Below, piece after piece: positions 10,745-24,716 of a stretch of 64,000 bases of DNA. Below the pieces are notes generated by a model. It searched no databases. It was not told the DNA's origin and saw only the letters and a program-made list of their open reading frames with translations. The DNA is taken from assembly GCA_040954595.2 (NCBI GenBank), contig CM082578.2, forward strand, positions 4,960,001 through 5,024,000. The letters run 5' to 3'. Origin of the DNA: Balanoglossus misakiensis. Its lineage: Eukaryota; Hemichordata. Position numbers and translations under genes: made by a program. Numbering within the stretch: position 1 is the stretch's first letter; every line of letters begins with the position of its first letter.

Positions 10745-11975
10745 TTTAACCAAGTGCCACATGCTTCTGGCAGAATGCCACCAATAAATTCCTTCTCATC
10801 AGCGAAGGGGATGGGGGCGTTTACTGTTGTTTTAAGCTGTGAGCAGCGGCCGACGCCACAAGGGCCGCCATATTGGATTTAGTGGTTTAAAATGAATCCA
10901 AGCGTCTCGACGGTCCGATTTGGTATAAAAGCAACATATTCCTGCCACAGTATCCGTCGTAAACAAGAATCAAATCCCTTTCCAATCTACCTAGGGAATC
11001 ATGTTTTTTTTAGCTAATATTATCTCAAAAGGACGTTTTTGAATTGTCCATGTTTCTCTGGAAAAGACCCTTTCAGTATACATGCATTGGGTAATCTAGG
11101 CCTATTCCAGATTTTCGTCGCAACAAACTTAATTGAAGACTGTCCGAAGTTGCTACTGTATTTCGGTTTACAAAGATCTTTTTTGCCAATTTCTGTCTAG
11201 TTTTGTGACGATGGCTTACATAGGACAAACAACGTATCATGACGTGCGCTTTTTAACAAGTGGGTGTGTGTGTGTGTCACATTTATTACACTTCTTTAGA
11301 TTTCGTCACTTCCGGGTCTTTCTGCACTTTAACCAAGTGTCAATTCTTCTGGCAGAATGCCACCATTGTTAAATCCAACCCTTCTCATCAGTGAAGGGAG
11401 CTACGTGTGCGTTTGCGGTTTTTGGAGTGTTATGAACAGTGGTCGACGAATACCCGGGACGCCATATTGGATTTAATGGTTTACTAGTACATTGTAAATC
11501 CAAGCGTCGCGACGGTTCGCTATTTTGTAATATAAAAAATGCATTTCTGCGACAATATTTGTAGAAGCAAATAAAAAATTGCCTCAAACCCTCAAACATG
11601 AAGTAAACTCTTTTCCATTCTACGTAGGGAATCATGTATTATCTCAAGGCGACGTTTGAATTTTGTATTATCGACGTATCTCTTTCAGCACCGGGGTAAC
11701 TTTTCCAAAGTTTCGGCCGAACAAACTTAATTGAAGTTACTACTATATTTCGGTTTACAAATAGTCTTCATAAATGTTTATATCTAGTTTTATGACGATG
11801 CCTGGCATAGGAGAAATACATGTATAATGAAAGCTTGTCGGGAGCATATAATGTAGTGCATCGTCTACAAAGACACCTAGCTGGGTGTGTGTACGTTAAA
11901 TTTGTTAGAAATTATTAAACGGACATTTTTTTTCATTTCATCACTTCCGGATCTTTCTGCATAAAGCTCAGGAAG
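10745..11975. repeat. Diverged tandem duplication, two ~600-bp units
   Basis: Unit 1 (10745-11327) and unit 2 (11328 to about 11975) start with TTTAACCAAGTG and share, in order, CTTCTGGCAGAATGCCACCA, CTTCTCATCAG, GCCATATTGGATTTA, GGGAATCATGT, ACAAACTTAATTGAAG, TATTTCGGTTTACAAA, CTAGTTTT.TGACGATG and TCACTTCCGG.TCTTTCTGCA. The units differ by many substitutions and indels, so the duplication is old. Neither has a shared open frame, so it looks non-coding. Confidence 0.85.
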
Positions 11976-14446
11976 TTGAAGCATATATAAAACTGGGAAG
12001 GGAGGATAAGGCAGTTTTTAATTCCGGAAAATGTGTAATTATCATACAATAATCATTCTGGTGGACGTTAATAAAACTACAAATGTATATATGTAGTTGT
12101 AATTTGCAGACGGTCAAGTTAGTTAATATAAAATCACACATTTTGTGAATTTTCGCACGGCCTCGCCACCCCCCCCCCCTCCCACCCTAAGAACACCCCT
12201 ATCAAGGTAGTATAGCACCCAAAATGCATGTGACCAGATTTTGTGTTCATATCGCTTTAGTCGCTCAACGTTGACGGACCGAGGTCGCGTTGTCTACGTG
12301 CACATGGTAGCGAAAAGACCGACGGAAGAAGTACAGCAGAGTTATATAGGTGAGTGAAACCGACTAATATATTTCAGTTGTATCTGTATGCCGCAGTAAA
12401 TCCACTAAATGTTTGTAACATTGCGGTAGACTGTTCCCGTTATTTTCTTCCGTTTTGGCGTGACGCTGTGACGGGAAGGGGCGGTTATAACGCACAGTCG
12501 CTTGTTTAACATTGTAGGCTCAGGTCTGGTCGCGCTATGTGCTCAAACGCGCTATAGGTTTTCGCTACATAATATTCCAAAATCACATGAAAAAAAGATA
12601 TTTTGGCGCAGGAATGAAATTCGACGTGAAAAGGTAACGATGAATGGCTACCCAGTTTGTAAAACAAATCGAACCCCGGTAGAGTTGCATTTCTAGAAGC
12701 GTTTTTGGATTGTACAATGTATGTAGGTATATGGCGTACGCGCGCGCATTTCCCGACTTGCAGCCCACAAGTACAAGCGACTGTGGGTATATAAAATTTA
12801 ACCGCGGAAAACTAGCGTTCATGTAGTAGGTGTTGTACTGAAGGCAAAATATCCTATTTCTATTTGACATTTTCACTTTTGAAGTAGTTAAAAACTTATT
12901 CTATAGACTACCAAAGCGAAGTACCAGCTCTCTATCCGCGATATGAGTTGAGGATCGAGTAGACAGTTTCTGGAGGGATATAACCGTTGGGGTTGAGCAT
13001 ACATGTGACTGTACATGTAATATATAGTGTTACTGTTGTGTACATTGTACATGTAAATGCAAGATCACAAAAATACTGTCTTCATTTGATACGAAATACA
13101 CGTTAGCTAAATCACCCGATTTGGTCAACGCTGTCAGATGAATTTCTTAGTTTACTGTACAACGAAGCGTCAGGGGTGTCAGGCTCTTTGTAGGTTCCAC
13201 AAACAAACTCTGTAATATAATATATTTTTTAGCTATAAAATTGCAGCTGAAATATCGTCATCTTTTCACTAAGTCGATTCAATGGGTTTAGTTGAGCGCC
13301 AACGAGAGTGTGTTTTGATAAATGTATTTCAAAAGAGAGCTTCCAACAGACTGTGCAGGCCGACCTCACCAGCAGCGCACGCTTTTGGAAATGTTTGATC
13401 TGAGAGTAGTGTCAGCCAGTTTTATACGGGCACGTGATGCGGTGTCAACTTTTTTTTTTTTTACCTTCCAGATCCGGTTTTGTTTTAATTACCATACACC
13501 ATGTGGTCTCACAGTTCAAAGGTTGACTATACACCATGCGGTTCAAGGAGACGATTACAGAGTTCGAACCAACGTTCAAAGGTTGCCTGGTGCCATCGTT
13601 CCAAACGAGGTCTTCTAACCACCCACGCCACATGGCTTTGTACAACTGCTGTACGTTGATAATTATATTTAGTGTGTTGTACCTATGAATGATTAAAATC
13701 CGTCTGTTTTTCCAATGATTTTGAAAAGAATCTCGGGAACTTTTATTTTAGTATAGGTTTCATAGATATACAAAACATTATTCGTATTCAGTCTTTTCAT
13801 TTACACGATCACATTTGACATTATCATTTTGAAAGCATGTTACTTCTAATCACCGACTTTGTTTGAATACGGCGGGGTGACACAACTCACGGGACGACCG
13901 TAGTGTGATTGAATTATTTCATTCAGCGGGCTTCGTGTACATGGACGGGACGCCATTACAATTAAGTAAACCCCTGCTTAACGCAACAGAGGGCGCTAGA
14001 CCTCAAACACATAGACCCTTCCTCAAGCCTGATACATGTGACATGTTATTTTATCGACGCATCACATTTATTAAATTTCTTATCGGCGGGAAAGACACAG
14101 TCCCCGGAATAGAAGACTGTCCACTGTATATTTAATAACAAGGCTATTCTTTGTTTGGTTTCTTTTATTTCTGTTGATGGGACAATTTCGATCAGGTGTA
14201 GATTCAACCAATTTTCTTGACGGTCTAATTAAGAGTATTAGTTTATGTGCTTGACATTGACTATATAGATGCTGTCCACTGTCTATATCAGACGATAACA
14301 TTGGCAAAAGTTCGATATCACGAGGTGAGAATTAAAATACGTGGGTAGTTTTCCATGGCTGCAATGATCTCTAATCAAACGAAGTTTATTCTGTCAGACA
14401 GTGTGACTTCACTTCGGACGCGGGAAGGAGACTGTGTTGGCCGACC
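11976..14446. other. Non-coding, nothing recognised
   Basis: Intergenic sequence with a C-rich run near 12170-12185 and a T run near 13449-13462. The short open frames show no domain. A short local repeat (TTCAAAGGTTG, twice near 13515 and 13576) is the only internal structure. Confidence 0.4.
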
Positions 14447-14575
14447 TTAAAAGTATACGGTCACATATACAAATTTACCTACGGTTACCATGGCAAAATG
14501 ATAATTAGCCAATCAGCGATTTTCAGTGGGTGGCACTCGCGACAAAAGAGCCCCACCAAGACTTTCCACGTGCTT
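14447..14575 (+). mobile_element. MITE family A, truncated copy 2
   Basis: The left end TTAAAAGTATACGGTCACAT is followed by AAATTTACCTACGGTTACCA, AGCCAATCAGCGATTTTCAG and TGGGTGGCAC, matching the copies at 1369 and 24190. The right inverted end is missing. Confidence 0.6.
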
Positions 14576-15447
14576 CGGGTGCAGATGTAATTTTTCCTTT
14601 GATAAACTTTGCTTTTAAAGGTGCGACATACAAAGAAAAATTACATACTTTAAGAAAGGATAAATTATAATGTTAGAGGTTTAAGTATTCGAAAAGTGAC
14701 AGAACAAGTTAATTTCAGAAAGCGCGTTTTTGTACTACTAATCCGCGTTCCCTTTGAACACATCGCATTGGAGACTACTAGCCGCGGCAGTAAAACGAGC
14801 TACATGTATTGGCCGCTAGCGCTAGGCTACTATGCCGACCTTTAATATCGTCTGTGGCAAAGTACACTAAACTATTAGTGGTGAATATACATGTATCATG
14901 CGTGAGTATAGGATTTAGACGGTGTAACTTGGAACTGTTCCAAAATCGCGTGGGCGACTGAGTTGCCAAAATCATTTGCATAATCTTGATAACCAAGAAA
15001 TGTAGGTCTCAATTTATGTTGGTGACTGAACAGTGGGAAATTTTCACATGCAGTCACAGCTATTTTATTTAAAGTAGTCGAAGATACTGGACAATTGGTT
15101 CATGTCGAGTAAAATGCCCGGCAATAAAAGCGTGTATTTCTTGAAAAGTCCACCTTAATATGCTTTGATAGACATATAAACAAGTATGTTGCAGGGTATG
15201 TCAAGGTACGGTCATACCACAGTTAAACAAAGAAACGTACGTAATGCCAACATCTCCAGCACCCAGGTATGTGTTAGACAGCCGAAATCACACGACTACG
15301 TTGTGAACGGGTACTTTATCACTTTAAGACACTTTAGTTTTCAATTGTATGCAAAAAGGAAATATTTTTGTCCGTCTCCTAGCTCCGCCCTTTAACGGTT
15401 ACATTGATATAAATGTAACACCGTTGAAGAAGAACGAACCAGGACGT
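14576..15447. other. Non-coding, nothing recognised
   Basis: No domain-bearing frame and no identified repeat. Confidence 0.35.
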
Positions 15448-16428
15448 GGTCAGCGTTGAGGGAGCCCTTTCGGATATGAATGTCTTCGGCCGAGTTCGAT
15501 TGCGACCCGAGTAGCTACCCGAGTCGCGCGCGTTGCAATCGAACGACTCCGAGTTGCTACGCTGATGACGCAAATTACGTCATATGACCTTTGAACTTAA
15601 CCCGGGCATGTCTAGTCTCGCGTCAGGAGCAGGGTTGCTGGGGTTGGAACTCGACAAAATGGCGACAGGGCAACCGTACGTAAACATAAGTATTAGGTTT
15701 TTTTTTGCTATTTTCGGGGTAAAACGCGGTAAACGATGCCATTGCACTAATTTTAAAGCAATTTTCATAATTTTTACAGTACAGGGTATACGTATTTCGG
15801 ATATTTTTGAATAAAAGTCATATTGTTTACGTGTGACGACAAAATCAGGCGACGATCGCTGGATCAGACTTTTTTTTATAGAGTATGTACGGTTTTGTGA
15901 AATTCCTTGATAACTTAGGCAATTTTTTTAATCTTCGGAACGTATTTTCGGCGCAAAAAAAAAACAGCTCAGAGAGGCAATGATGGCAGTATTTATCCGA
16001 AGTTGCAAAACTGCCGCAGAATCTAAAGATTCATCAAAATCCTCAAAAAATTACGCAAAACCAAGAAATCTTCGAACTCAGTCGCCATGTTTGTTTACGC
16101 GAGTTGCAAGTAGACGTCGTTCGTTTGAACACCGGGTTACGCTTCTGCGCATGCTAACTAGAATAGGATGACGTCAGCGCCAGCTACTCGGGTCGCTACT
16201 CGGGTCACAATCGAACTCGGCCTTCGTGGTTTAAGGGTCTGTTTCGGTCAGCGTTGAGGGAGCCCTTTCGGATATGAAATGTCTTCGTGGTTTAAGGGTC
16301 TGTTTCGGTTAGCGTTGAGGGAGCCCTTTCGGATATGAAATGTCTTCGTGGTTTCAGGGTCTGTTTCGGTCAGCGTTGAGGGAGCCCTATCGGACATTAA
16401 ATGTCTCCGTGGTTTCAGGGTCTGTCTA
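15448..16428 (+). repeat. 61-bp minisatellite, about four units, interrupted
   Basis: The unit is CTTCGTGGTTTAAGGGTCTG, then TTTCGGTCAGCG, TTGAGGGAGCCC and TTTCGGATATGAAATGT. A partial unit occupies 15448-15487; after the transposon, about three and a half units run 16223-16428. Units are nearly identical except the last, which has CTATCGGACATTAA. Confidence 0.9.
15488..16222. mobile_element. 735-bp terminal-inverted-repeat transposon with 3-bp target duplication
   Basis: The left end is GGCCGAGTTCGATTGCGACC and the right end is the complement of GGCCGAGTTCGATTGTGACC. The inverted ends run about 37 bp and carry repeated ACCCGAGTAGC motifs. TTC flanks both sides (15485-15487 and 16223-16225). 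The intact minisatellite units read GTCTTCGTGG, so one TTC was duplicated on insertion. The inside has only two short frames (76 and 63 codons) without domain similarity, so it is non-autonomous. A 3-bp duplication fits PIF/Harbinger or CACTA-type superfamilies, but the TTC target is not the usual TWA of Harbinger. Confidence 0.85.
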
Positions 16429-18284
16429 CACTGTGTGATGATTGGTTAAACCTATGTTGAATATGTATAGGTTCATGAATATGCGTATACAAGCATATAA
16501 ATACAGAGAAAGTAGTACATCTGGTGACATCTTAAAATACGGCGGGATGATACTACAAGCTCCCACCCGCCCCACCCATCTCACAACTCGTTCGGCAGGA
16601 CCTTGTCATGACGAGCGCATGCGCTGATTTGGCATTTTTGACATAACTACAACACAACATAGGACTCCGACCATTCCAATACTAAATAACTTAAACTATC
16701 ATTACGCAGTGTAGACAGGGAACTGTTTCTAAAGCTACTTAAACGGATATTTCAATCGACAAAGCAGTTGTCATATTACGCAAATACAGTGACATACTTC
16801 GTACATTGGTCTGGCGATTATTTTCTGATATGTTGAAAATTAAATTGCATTGATTTGACCGTATTACCGAAAATTAGTGGCAGTCATTCATCCAGAGTCT
16901 GGTACTTGAAACATGATAAATAATTGAATATAAACAATACAACATGCTGTTTTTATTAAAATTTTAACAAACGATTTCAATGTGAGCTGTATAATCAATT
17001 AAAGATTACTGACATTTACTGGTAAGGTCCATTCAAAAGGGGAAAGTCGCTCAATTTCGACATTACTTTGGTTATTTTGTTTCTTTTGATGGGTGTATGT
17101 GATTCTTCTCACTGAACATGCTCAGATGTTACAACTCAAATCAACCTACATCATGGTAACACCATTAAAGAATACATCTGCAATATAGGTCCCCAAATCG
17201 TGGGTACTGACCAAATATTAAATGGTGGCGGAACAATTAACATACATGTACATGAATGTGTTATTATCATGAATTGGTTATCAATGACACCAGGTCATTG
17301 AGCAAGTTTCATTAGTAAAACGACATAAACAGCTAATTAAAACGAAAATAAAGTATTTCGAAATTTAGCGACTTTGTTCCTTTACTATACTGTTTTCATA
17401 AAGGGTGTCTGTACATCGGTTTCAATGTAGCGAAATCTCTGTCAGACTTGTAGTACATTATGGAGTGTTACTCATTTGCATGCTTTATGTAAACTATTGG
17501 ACATTTGTTAGCTTTTTCAGGTAATTTAAAGTGCTGTATTTTTACTATTTATACAAAAATGTGTTTAATTTGATACCAAACTTGACAATCCTGTGTAAAG
17601 AACAATGTTTACAGAAGTGTCAGTTTCTCAATGTGGTCTACACAGGACTTGCTACACGAGTAAGCCTCTCCAGATTTTCAACATCCTCTCTGTGGTTCTC
17701 TCTTCCTTACCACGTAGTAAATATGTGTTACTTCATTCCGGGCGGCTCAAATCACATGATGATCATGATTGCATTGTGGGTAAGAAGTCGACATCTCACT
17801 GTAGTAAGATTTTGAAGAAATAATATGTAAATTGTAATTCATTACTTCCTTAGGCCAAAATGTCTTTTAGTCAGAATGCTCTCGAACTTATTCAATTATT
17901 TCAAATTATATAATTTTTTCTACTAAAAGATTTCAGTATGACCCAAGATTACTTTACTTTAGCCTATGAACTTCAATTTGATAAATGTGGCAAAAAATGA
18001 CATCTTGTAATTGTGTCGGCCATATGAGATTTTAATCTCTCACCTACATGTAGGTAGTTAACACGTAATTAAGGTAGAGAGAACTAATAAACCTTGAGAC
18101 CATATACATGTATATTTTGTACCGCAAATTGCAGATAGACTGAAGAAAACAGTGGTGGAAATCCCTGAATTGTTCGGTGTACCTGGTGGGATCTGATATT
18201 TCGAATATATACCTTCCGGAATAACTTTTAAATTCGTCTGTCTAATGAATGAAGAATACAAACCAAAATGTAGTATTATGAAGA
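16429..18284. other. Non-coding, nothing recognised
   Basis: AT-rich intergenic DNA with only short frames lacking domains. Confidence 0.4.
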
Positions 18285-18575
18285 ATGGTCTTGCAGCCTA
18301 CCTCCAGGCTAGGAAAGCTCACTATTCTCTGGCGGCGATGGTTAGCATTTCGGTTAGCGTTAGCGTTCGCGTAGGTTACTGTTTACCGAAACTTGGCTTA
18401 ATTCACAAAACTATATCACATTGGTCATTTTAAATACAGTCCTAACCCTAATCTAACCCTAACCCTTACCCCAATGCTAACCTTCGCCATCATCCTCGTC
18501 AGGAGCAGCCGTGTTCTGTTAGGAGTGTTCCCTAATCATGCTAATAGGAGGTATAGTTCCCTGACAGGAGGATTG
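18285..18575. repeat. Imperfect fold-back with telomere-like core
   Basis: The left arm (about 18290-18385) has GGCGATGGTTAGCATT and repeated GTTAGCGTTAGCG. The right arm (about 18430-18560) has the complementary AATGCTAACCTTCGCCATC and a CCTAACCCTAATCTAACCCT stretch. The arms pair only roughly. The CCCTAA-like units are few and irregular, so this is not a true telomere tract. Confidence 0.45.
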
Positions 18576-19849
<1,274 letters not shown>

Positions 19850-20541
19850 GAACTTACATTTTGTACTTCTGTGTGCGTTTGTTTGGCTTCCAGTTGCAAT
19901 TCTAATAAACTACCAACATTTCTATTAAGATGGCTAAACGTAAGGGAAAATCGTATCGGACACATCGCTCATATCCTTATAATCTCAGGTGAGAATTTCT
20001 TTTTTGTCTAATTCAACAATCTCTCTTTCAGTTATAAACCTTTCAGAAAACGCTGACAGCTAGCTATGCAAATTTAGCCACAGGTAGAACGAAGTGGTGA
20101 CATGGCCAACACGACAGATTTTCATCGGGTGGCAAGGCGGGAAAATGCGCCACCACGTGATCATTCGAACACTCCCTTTTAACGATGTGGGCATACGAGG
20201 TGATTGCAATCTTGCAGAGAAAACATCGAGATAATCCGAGAAAGTTTTGAACATAATAAAATTATACCATGCTAACCACAGTCGCGTGGGGTTAAACTAA
20301 ATAAATAAAAAATACTGTTAATTTTCGGACGTTTTTTTGGGAACTTCGCTGTGGGAATATTAAAGCAACAAGCAATTCGATTTTGGTACAATTCGCTCCA
20401 TATTGCACTCGCCTAACGGCTCGTGCTATATGTCTCGAATTGTGCCCAAATCTCGTGTATCAACAATTGATTTTGTGGCATATCAGTATCATTTTCTTAA
20501 CGAAACAGCGTCAGAAAAAGAAGTTACGATCGTTAACCAAT

Positions 20542-20875
20542 ATGGCGACGATGAATGTAAACACGAGCGACCGGGATCGAGCATTAAACATGCCATTTTG
20601 CCATTTTGCAGTTGGTTATTATAACTTGCCGTCTTACTCTTATCAAATGCATTCTTTTCCAATATTATTCAGAAAAAGACCACGGAAAACGGAGCAACTT
20701 GATAGAGCGTCCAGCAATACGGCTAACCACTCGAGGGATACCTCAAACCACGCTTCGCCGGTGAACATGATGCAAAGCAATGATGAACACGAACTTGATC
20801 CGCTGTCAATTCTTCTTGATAACACAAGTGAAAACATGACTGTCGATGAAGTGGCCCGGATGAAGTTTCTACTCG
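20542..20875 (+). CDS. DED gene, first visible exon (N-terminus and first half of DED)
   Basis: The ATG at 20542 (CCAATATGG context) opens a 111-codon stretch. A Ser/Asn-rich N-terminal region leads into LDPLSILLDNTSENMTVDEV and ARMKFLL, the first helices of a death effector domain. The donor is CTCG|GTAGGA (GT at 20876), phase 1. The frame is open further upstream to 20383, so an earlier start is possible. A good acceptor (TTATTCAG, ending at 20671) inside the frame suggests that the exon may really begin at 20672 with an upstream exon unseen. The second half of the domain is at 21924. DEDs mediate homotypic assembly of caspase-8/FADD-type signalling complexes in the cytoplasm. Confidence 0.7.
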
Positions 20876-21923
20876 GTAGGAATTTTCACAACTCTGTTTG
20901 GGTCTGGAAAGAATTAACAGACGGGAGGGTTGCGCTTTTGTAAAAAAAAAAAAAACTGAGTACATGGAGAACTAATAACGCCACCGATTGGTTGCATTAA
21001 AATGTTAACCCATTTTCCCTGAATCATAATCGAATAATCGTTCCCTGCTTGAATATTTTACATTTCAGTGCGGTGTATTGTAGTCTCTCTACATTATCAA
21101 AACAACCTGTATGTGCGGTCAGAAAGGTTGATAAAGCAATTTATATGTGCAGCTGATATTACTAACTACTAGCCCTGTATACGTACATTTTTTACACATT
21201 TCTTTTACATAGGGTATGTTTGATGATGATTTAAACTTTAGTGCATTGTTTTCATAGATACTAAATATTGTTTCGGTCATTGCACGAAAGCAAGTGCCCA
21301 TACAACACCTAATTCATACACGAAATGAAATTGCCCCAAACCCTCTCATTACAAATGGCGCCTTTCTCCCACTAACAATGATGCTCAGGACATTGATTTC
21401 ATTGCCCTGGATAGGTCCATATCTAGCTAGCCTATAGAAGTCAATGTTTAGTGTGTTAATGTAGGTTCAGGTAGGTATGCATGTGTCTTAACTGTAGGCG
21501 CGCACCTTGTTACGCTATAGTTATACCATTGACGTCCATGGTTATACAAACAGCGAGGTGGTGGTCATGATCATTATTGTCGTTACTTGAAATTAACACC
21601 TGCTCATTTATTTGGGGGTTTGCACATTAGGAAACTCTTAAGATTTCAGGGGCTTATAAATAGTCCAACTTCGTGGTAAATTACTTTCGTTAGTATGTTG
21701 TTGGAATTGGAAAACTTATTTCATATCCTTTCCAAGGCTTCTTCACATTTTCACCGTGATGGGTGACTCAGCAAAATATGAATATGCATCACCCCCCCCC
21801 CCCTCCAAAATGAGTGGGCGTTAATTACCTTTATGGGATTTTTCGTCATAATTCAACGAAATCATCCTTCTCCAAAAATGAATTGAGGTAGATCTACCCA
21901 ATATTTCTTTGTCCTTCATTTAG
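20876..21923 (+). other. Intron of the DED gene
   Basis: A 1,048-bp intron with GTAGGA at the 5' end and TTTCTTTGTCCTTCATTTAG at the 3' end. It contains a C run at 21792-21802. It holds no other gene-like signal. Confidence 0.6.
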
Positions 21924-22108
21924 AACGGAAACAATTAACGGTTCGTGAAGTTTCTACAGCCACGACTGCTGCAGACGTCTTTAAAAAGCTGCTACGCAAG
22001 GGTTACATTACTGATTCAAACTTGACTCTCCTACAGAAGATTTTGCAACATCTTCAACGAAAGGATCTACTGTCGAAGGTGAACGAATTTACAGGAAATG
22101 GTGTTTAA
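21924..22108 (+). CDS. DED gene, second exon (second half of DED)
   Basis: After a strong acceptor the frame, entered in phase 1, reads ERKQLTVREVSTATTAADVF, then KKLLRKGYITDSNLTLLQKI, then LQHLQRKDLLSKV and stops at TAA 22106-22108. This matches the C-terminal four helices of a DED, including the RxDL motif (RKDL) of the charge triad. Joined with the exon ending at 20875 it gives one complete DED in a protein of roughly 170 residues with no other domain, if the stop is used. A GTGAAC near 22079 (phase 0) and a GTGTTT near 22101 could serve as donors to further exons, so the C-terminus is uncertain. The exon is too short and ATG-less to stand out as an open frame. Confidence 0.75.
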
Positions 22109-22541
22109 AATCTCTGATATCTCTGTGGTTTCTTAGCGGAAAAAAATCTTACAAAATGTACCGATAGCATTGTCGAAATACCCATTGCGAATCATCTCGC
22201 ACGCTCACTATGTTGACTGTATACCGTAAGTGTGGTATTTGAAAAAGTCGCTCCCGAAATACCACTCTCTGTTTAGTTTTATGACGACTGCATTTAAAAG
22301 ACAGGGAAACTATTGCAGTGCACGTCCAAGAAATACTATTTTAAACACTGTTTGTGAGTTGCATAAACATGTGATAGAAGACCAGTCGCTCAAATACCAC
22401 CCTTCCGGTCACCAGATTCGCAATGGGTGTATTGTAATACCTTTCCGTGATGAAATTAATGTGTGATCACGACAACTTGCTTTTCAAAACCTGTTAATGT
22501 AGGCCTATAAAATGCATGTATCCAGCTTAAGTGATTTTGCC
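22109..22541. other. 3' flank of the DED gene, nothing recognised
   Basis: I see no clear polyadenylation signal or exon here. A 78-codon plus-strand frame at 22230-22466 has no domain. Confidence 0.35.
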
Positions 22542-22682
22542 ATGTTATGTTATGTTATGTTATGTTATGTTATGTTATGTTATGTTATGTTATGTTATGT
22601 TATGTTATGTTATGTTATGTTATGTTATGTTATGTTATGTTATGTTATGTTATGTTATGTTATGTTATGTTATGTTATGTTA
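22542..22682. repeat. (ATGTT)n pentanucleotide array, about 28 units
   Basis: 141 bp of perfect ATGTT repeats on the plus strand. It creates a spurious MLCYV-repeat frame. Confidence 0.98.
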
Positions 22683-24189
22683 CTTTCTTGCGAATTTGAT
22701 GTAAATTGCAAAGTTTCGATGGAATTGTGTTTACTTGACGATTTACCCGGAATTCGTTTTGATGATATCAAAAGTAACCCGTTGTTTCGTTTATATTGAG
22801 AACACTTCTAAGGTGTAGGTTTAGTCAGAGTGGAATAGTGATGTGAAAACTACCATCACACGTAATAACTAACTAACTTTAAATCTCACTGCTTTAAATA
22901 TAGCAAACGTTTATTGATATTATGAACATGTATACCAACAGAAAAAAAAGTAATGCACGCGATGTTGCAACATGCGATACACGACGTGTGCATATGAGCT
23001 AGGTTTGTAGAAGTGTTTAGTCCATAGAAATCATCAGAAACCACAAATGAACACTAATAAACATAAAGAGATTTGTATTTTATTGAAATTTTAAACTTAT
23101 TGTACATGTAAAATATATTTCCGTTTTTATTTTATTTGTGTTATGTAGTTTTTAGCATATAATATATCTATGCCCCTTTCATGAAATAGGTATCGCCTTG
23201 GACATTTACATCTTGATGGCGGGGTCGCAGAGGGTAATCATCCTGCACACAGTACATACCTGTTCATGACGTAGGCTTGACGAACGTAGACTGCAAATTG
23301 ATATATTTGTCATGTATAGTTACGTAGTTGTAATATGAGCTTATGTTCTTTAACATTATGGTGAGTCAGTTTGACGAAGTTGTTTTTTTTTCTCCTCTAT
23401 ATCCATGTACATTTAGATGTGACACTTTCTTTTTCCTTAGTCAACTATTCCCGAAAATCTGTCATGACGGTGTAATCATGCAAAATAACCAAATAAACAG
23501 CAGTTTTGTCTTATACTTGCGAAAGAGCGATAACCCTGTTATTCGCTAGCAGCTGTGTTCAATCTGACTCTTACTTTCAATCAACATTCTGGAAACATTG
23601 TGAGACTATTCTTCATTAAGTCTGTTTTTTTTCTTCTTTTATCTCTTTTTTATGGATTTGTTGTGTGTTTGTAAATATTTTACAGTATGGGCATATGGCC
23701 TGCAATAAAAAATATAAGAATAAGAATAAGAATACACGGAAGACAATTCTCCTGTCCCACGTGAGAATGAACGACCCGACACGGACGACTGCTGCGACGG
23801 ACGAAGATCTGCAAAAAGAGGGGCTCTCAGCAAATTGGCCTGTAAAACATTTTGCATATTGGTTGAAACTATTTGGTAATCCACGAAGGGGCGCTTTGCA
23901 TATTTCACACCAAACCAAGATGTCTTATTCCCAGAACATTGTGTTATTATCCGGTAATTAGTGATTATATATTAAGTTGTAGGTGAAGTTACTTACGCTA
24001 TTTCTTGTATTGTTTTTGTTCGTAGCGTGCAGTCATCATTACGCAAAACGTTGTTTTCAGTGATATCCACTATAAACATTTTCCAAGCCGCTAAAACTTT
24101 TACAATTTTAGAGATAATGCGTTGCTGGCATCAAATAAATAAGATGTTTCTAGTTTGGCGGTTGTTGCGTCTATTTTGAAATCTGTGGT
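22683..24189. other. Non-coding, nothing recognised
   Basis: AT-rich intergenic DNA. Frames of about 100 codons on both strands near 23620-23960 are in low-complexity sequence (AAGAAT repeats near 23715) and match nothing I know. Confidence 0.4.
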
Positions 24190-24367
24190 AAAGGTATACG
24201 GTCACCTAAGCAAATTAAGCTACTCTTACCATGGCAAATTGAGATCTAGCCAATCACGGATTTTTAATGGGTGGCACACGCGAAAAAAAGAGCGCCATTT
24301 AGAACATTCAAATACGCCATTTCAGCCATACTTTGGCGTAAGTAAATTAGGGGGTGACTGTATACCC
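24190..24367. mobile_element. MITE family A, copy 3
   Basis: It starts AAAGGTATACGGTCACCT and ends GGGTGACTGTATACCC, with internal TTACCATGGCAAATTGAGAT and GGGTGGCACACGCG blocks shared with copies 1 and 2. The right TTAA is not preserved. Confidence 0.7.
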
Positions 24368-24716
24368 ATAATATCCAAGCTCCACCAATCAAAACCTCTA
24401 TTCAGTTCTTGCCATTCTGAACTTGACCATGTCTATCAAACATGACATTCTTTAAATATCGTATGACGTGATCACGCTGCTGCGACACATAAACAGGAGA
24501 TTAACTTCTGTTACTACAGCGGGCGCATTGCAACCCTTGCCACTAATGCGGGCAATACCCACAAAGCATAACGGGAAAAATTCCCGCCACATCCATGTGT
24601 ACTCTGGCTGTCGTACAAATCCAAATGTCAACACACTGCAGTCACGAAGTGAGCATTGCCGGCCGCCAGAACAGTTACATTTAGCATTGCGCATGTGCGT
24701 ATACGACTTAATAGGG

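Noticed and set aside
18430-18475. Interstitial telomere repeat
   Set aside because: Only a few irregular CCCTAA-like units, embedded in a GTTAGC-rich fold-back; not a real tract.
22512-22799. Open frame with MLCYV repeats
   Set aside because: Translation of the (ATGTT)n array.
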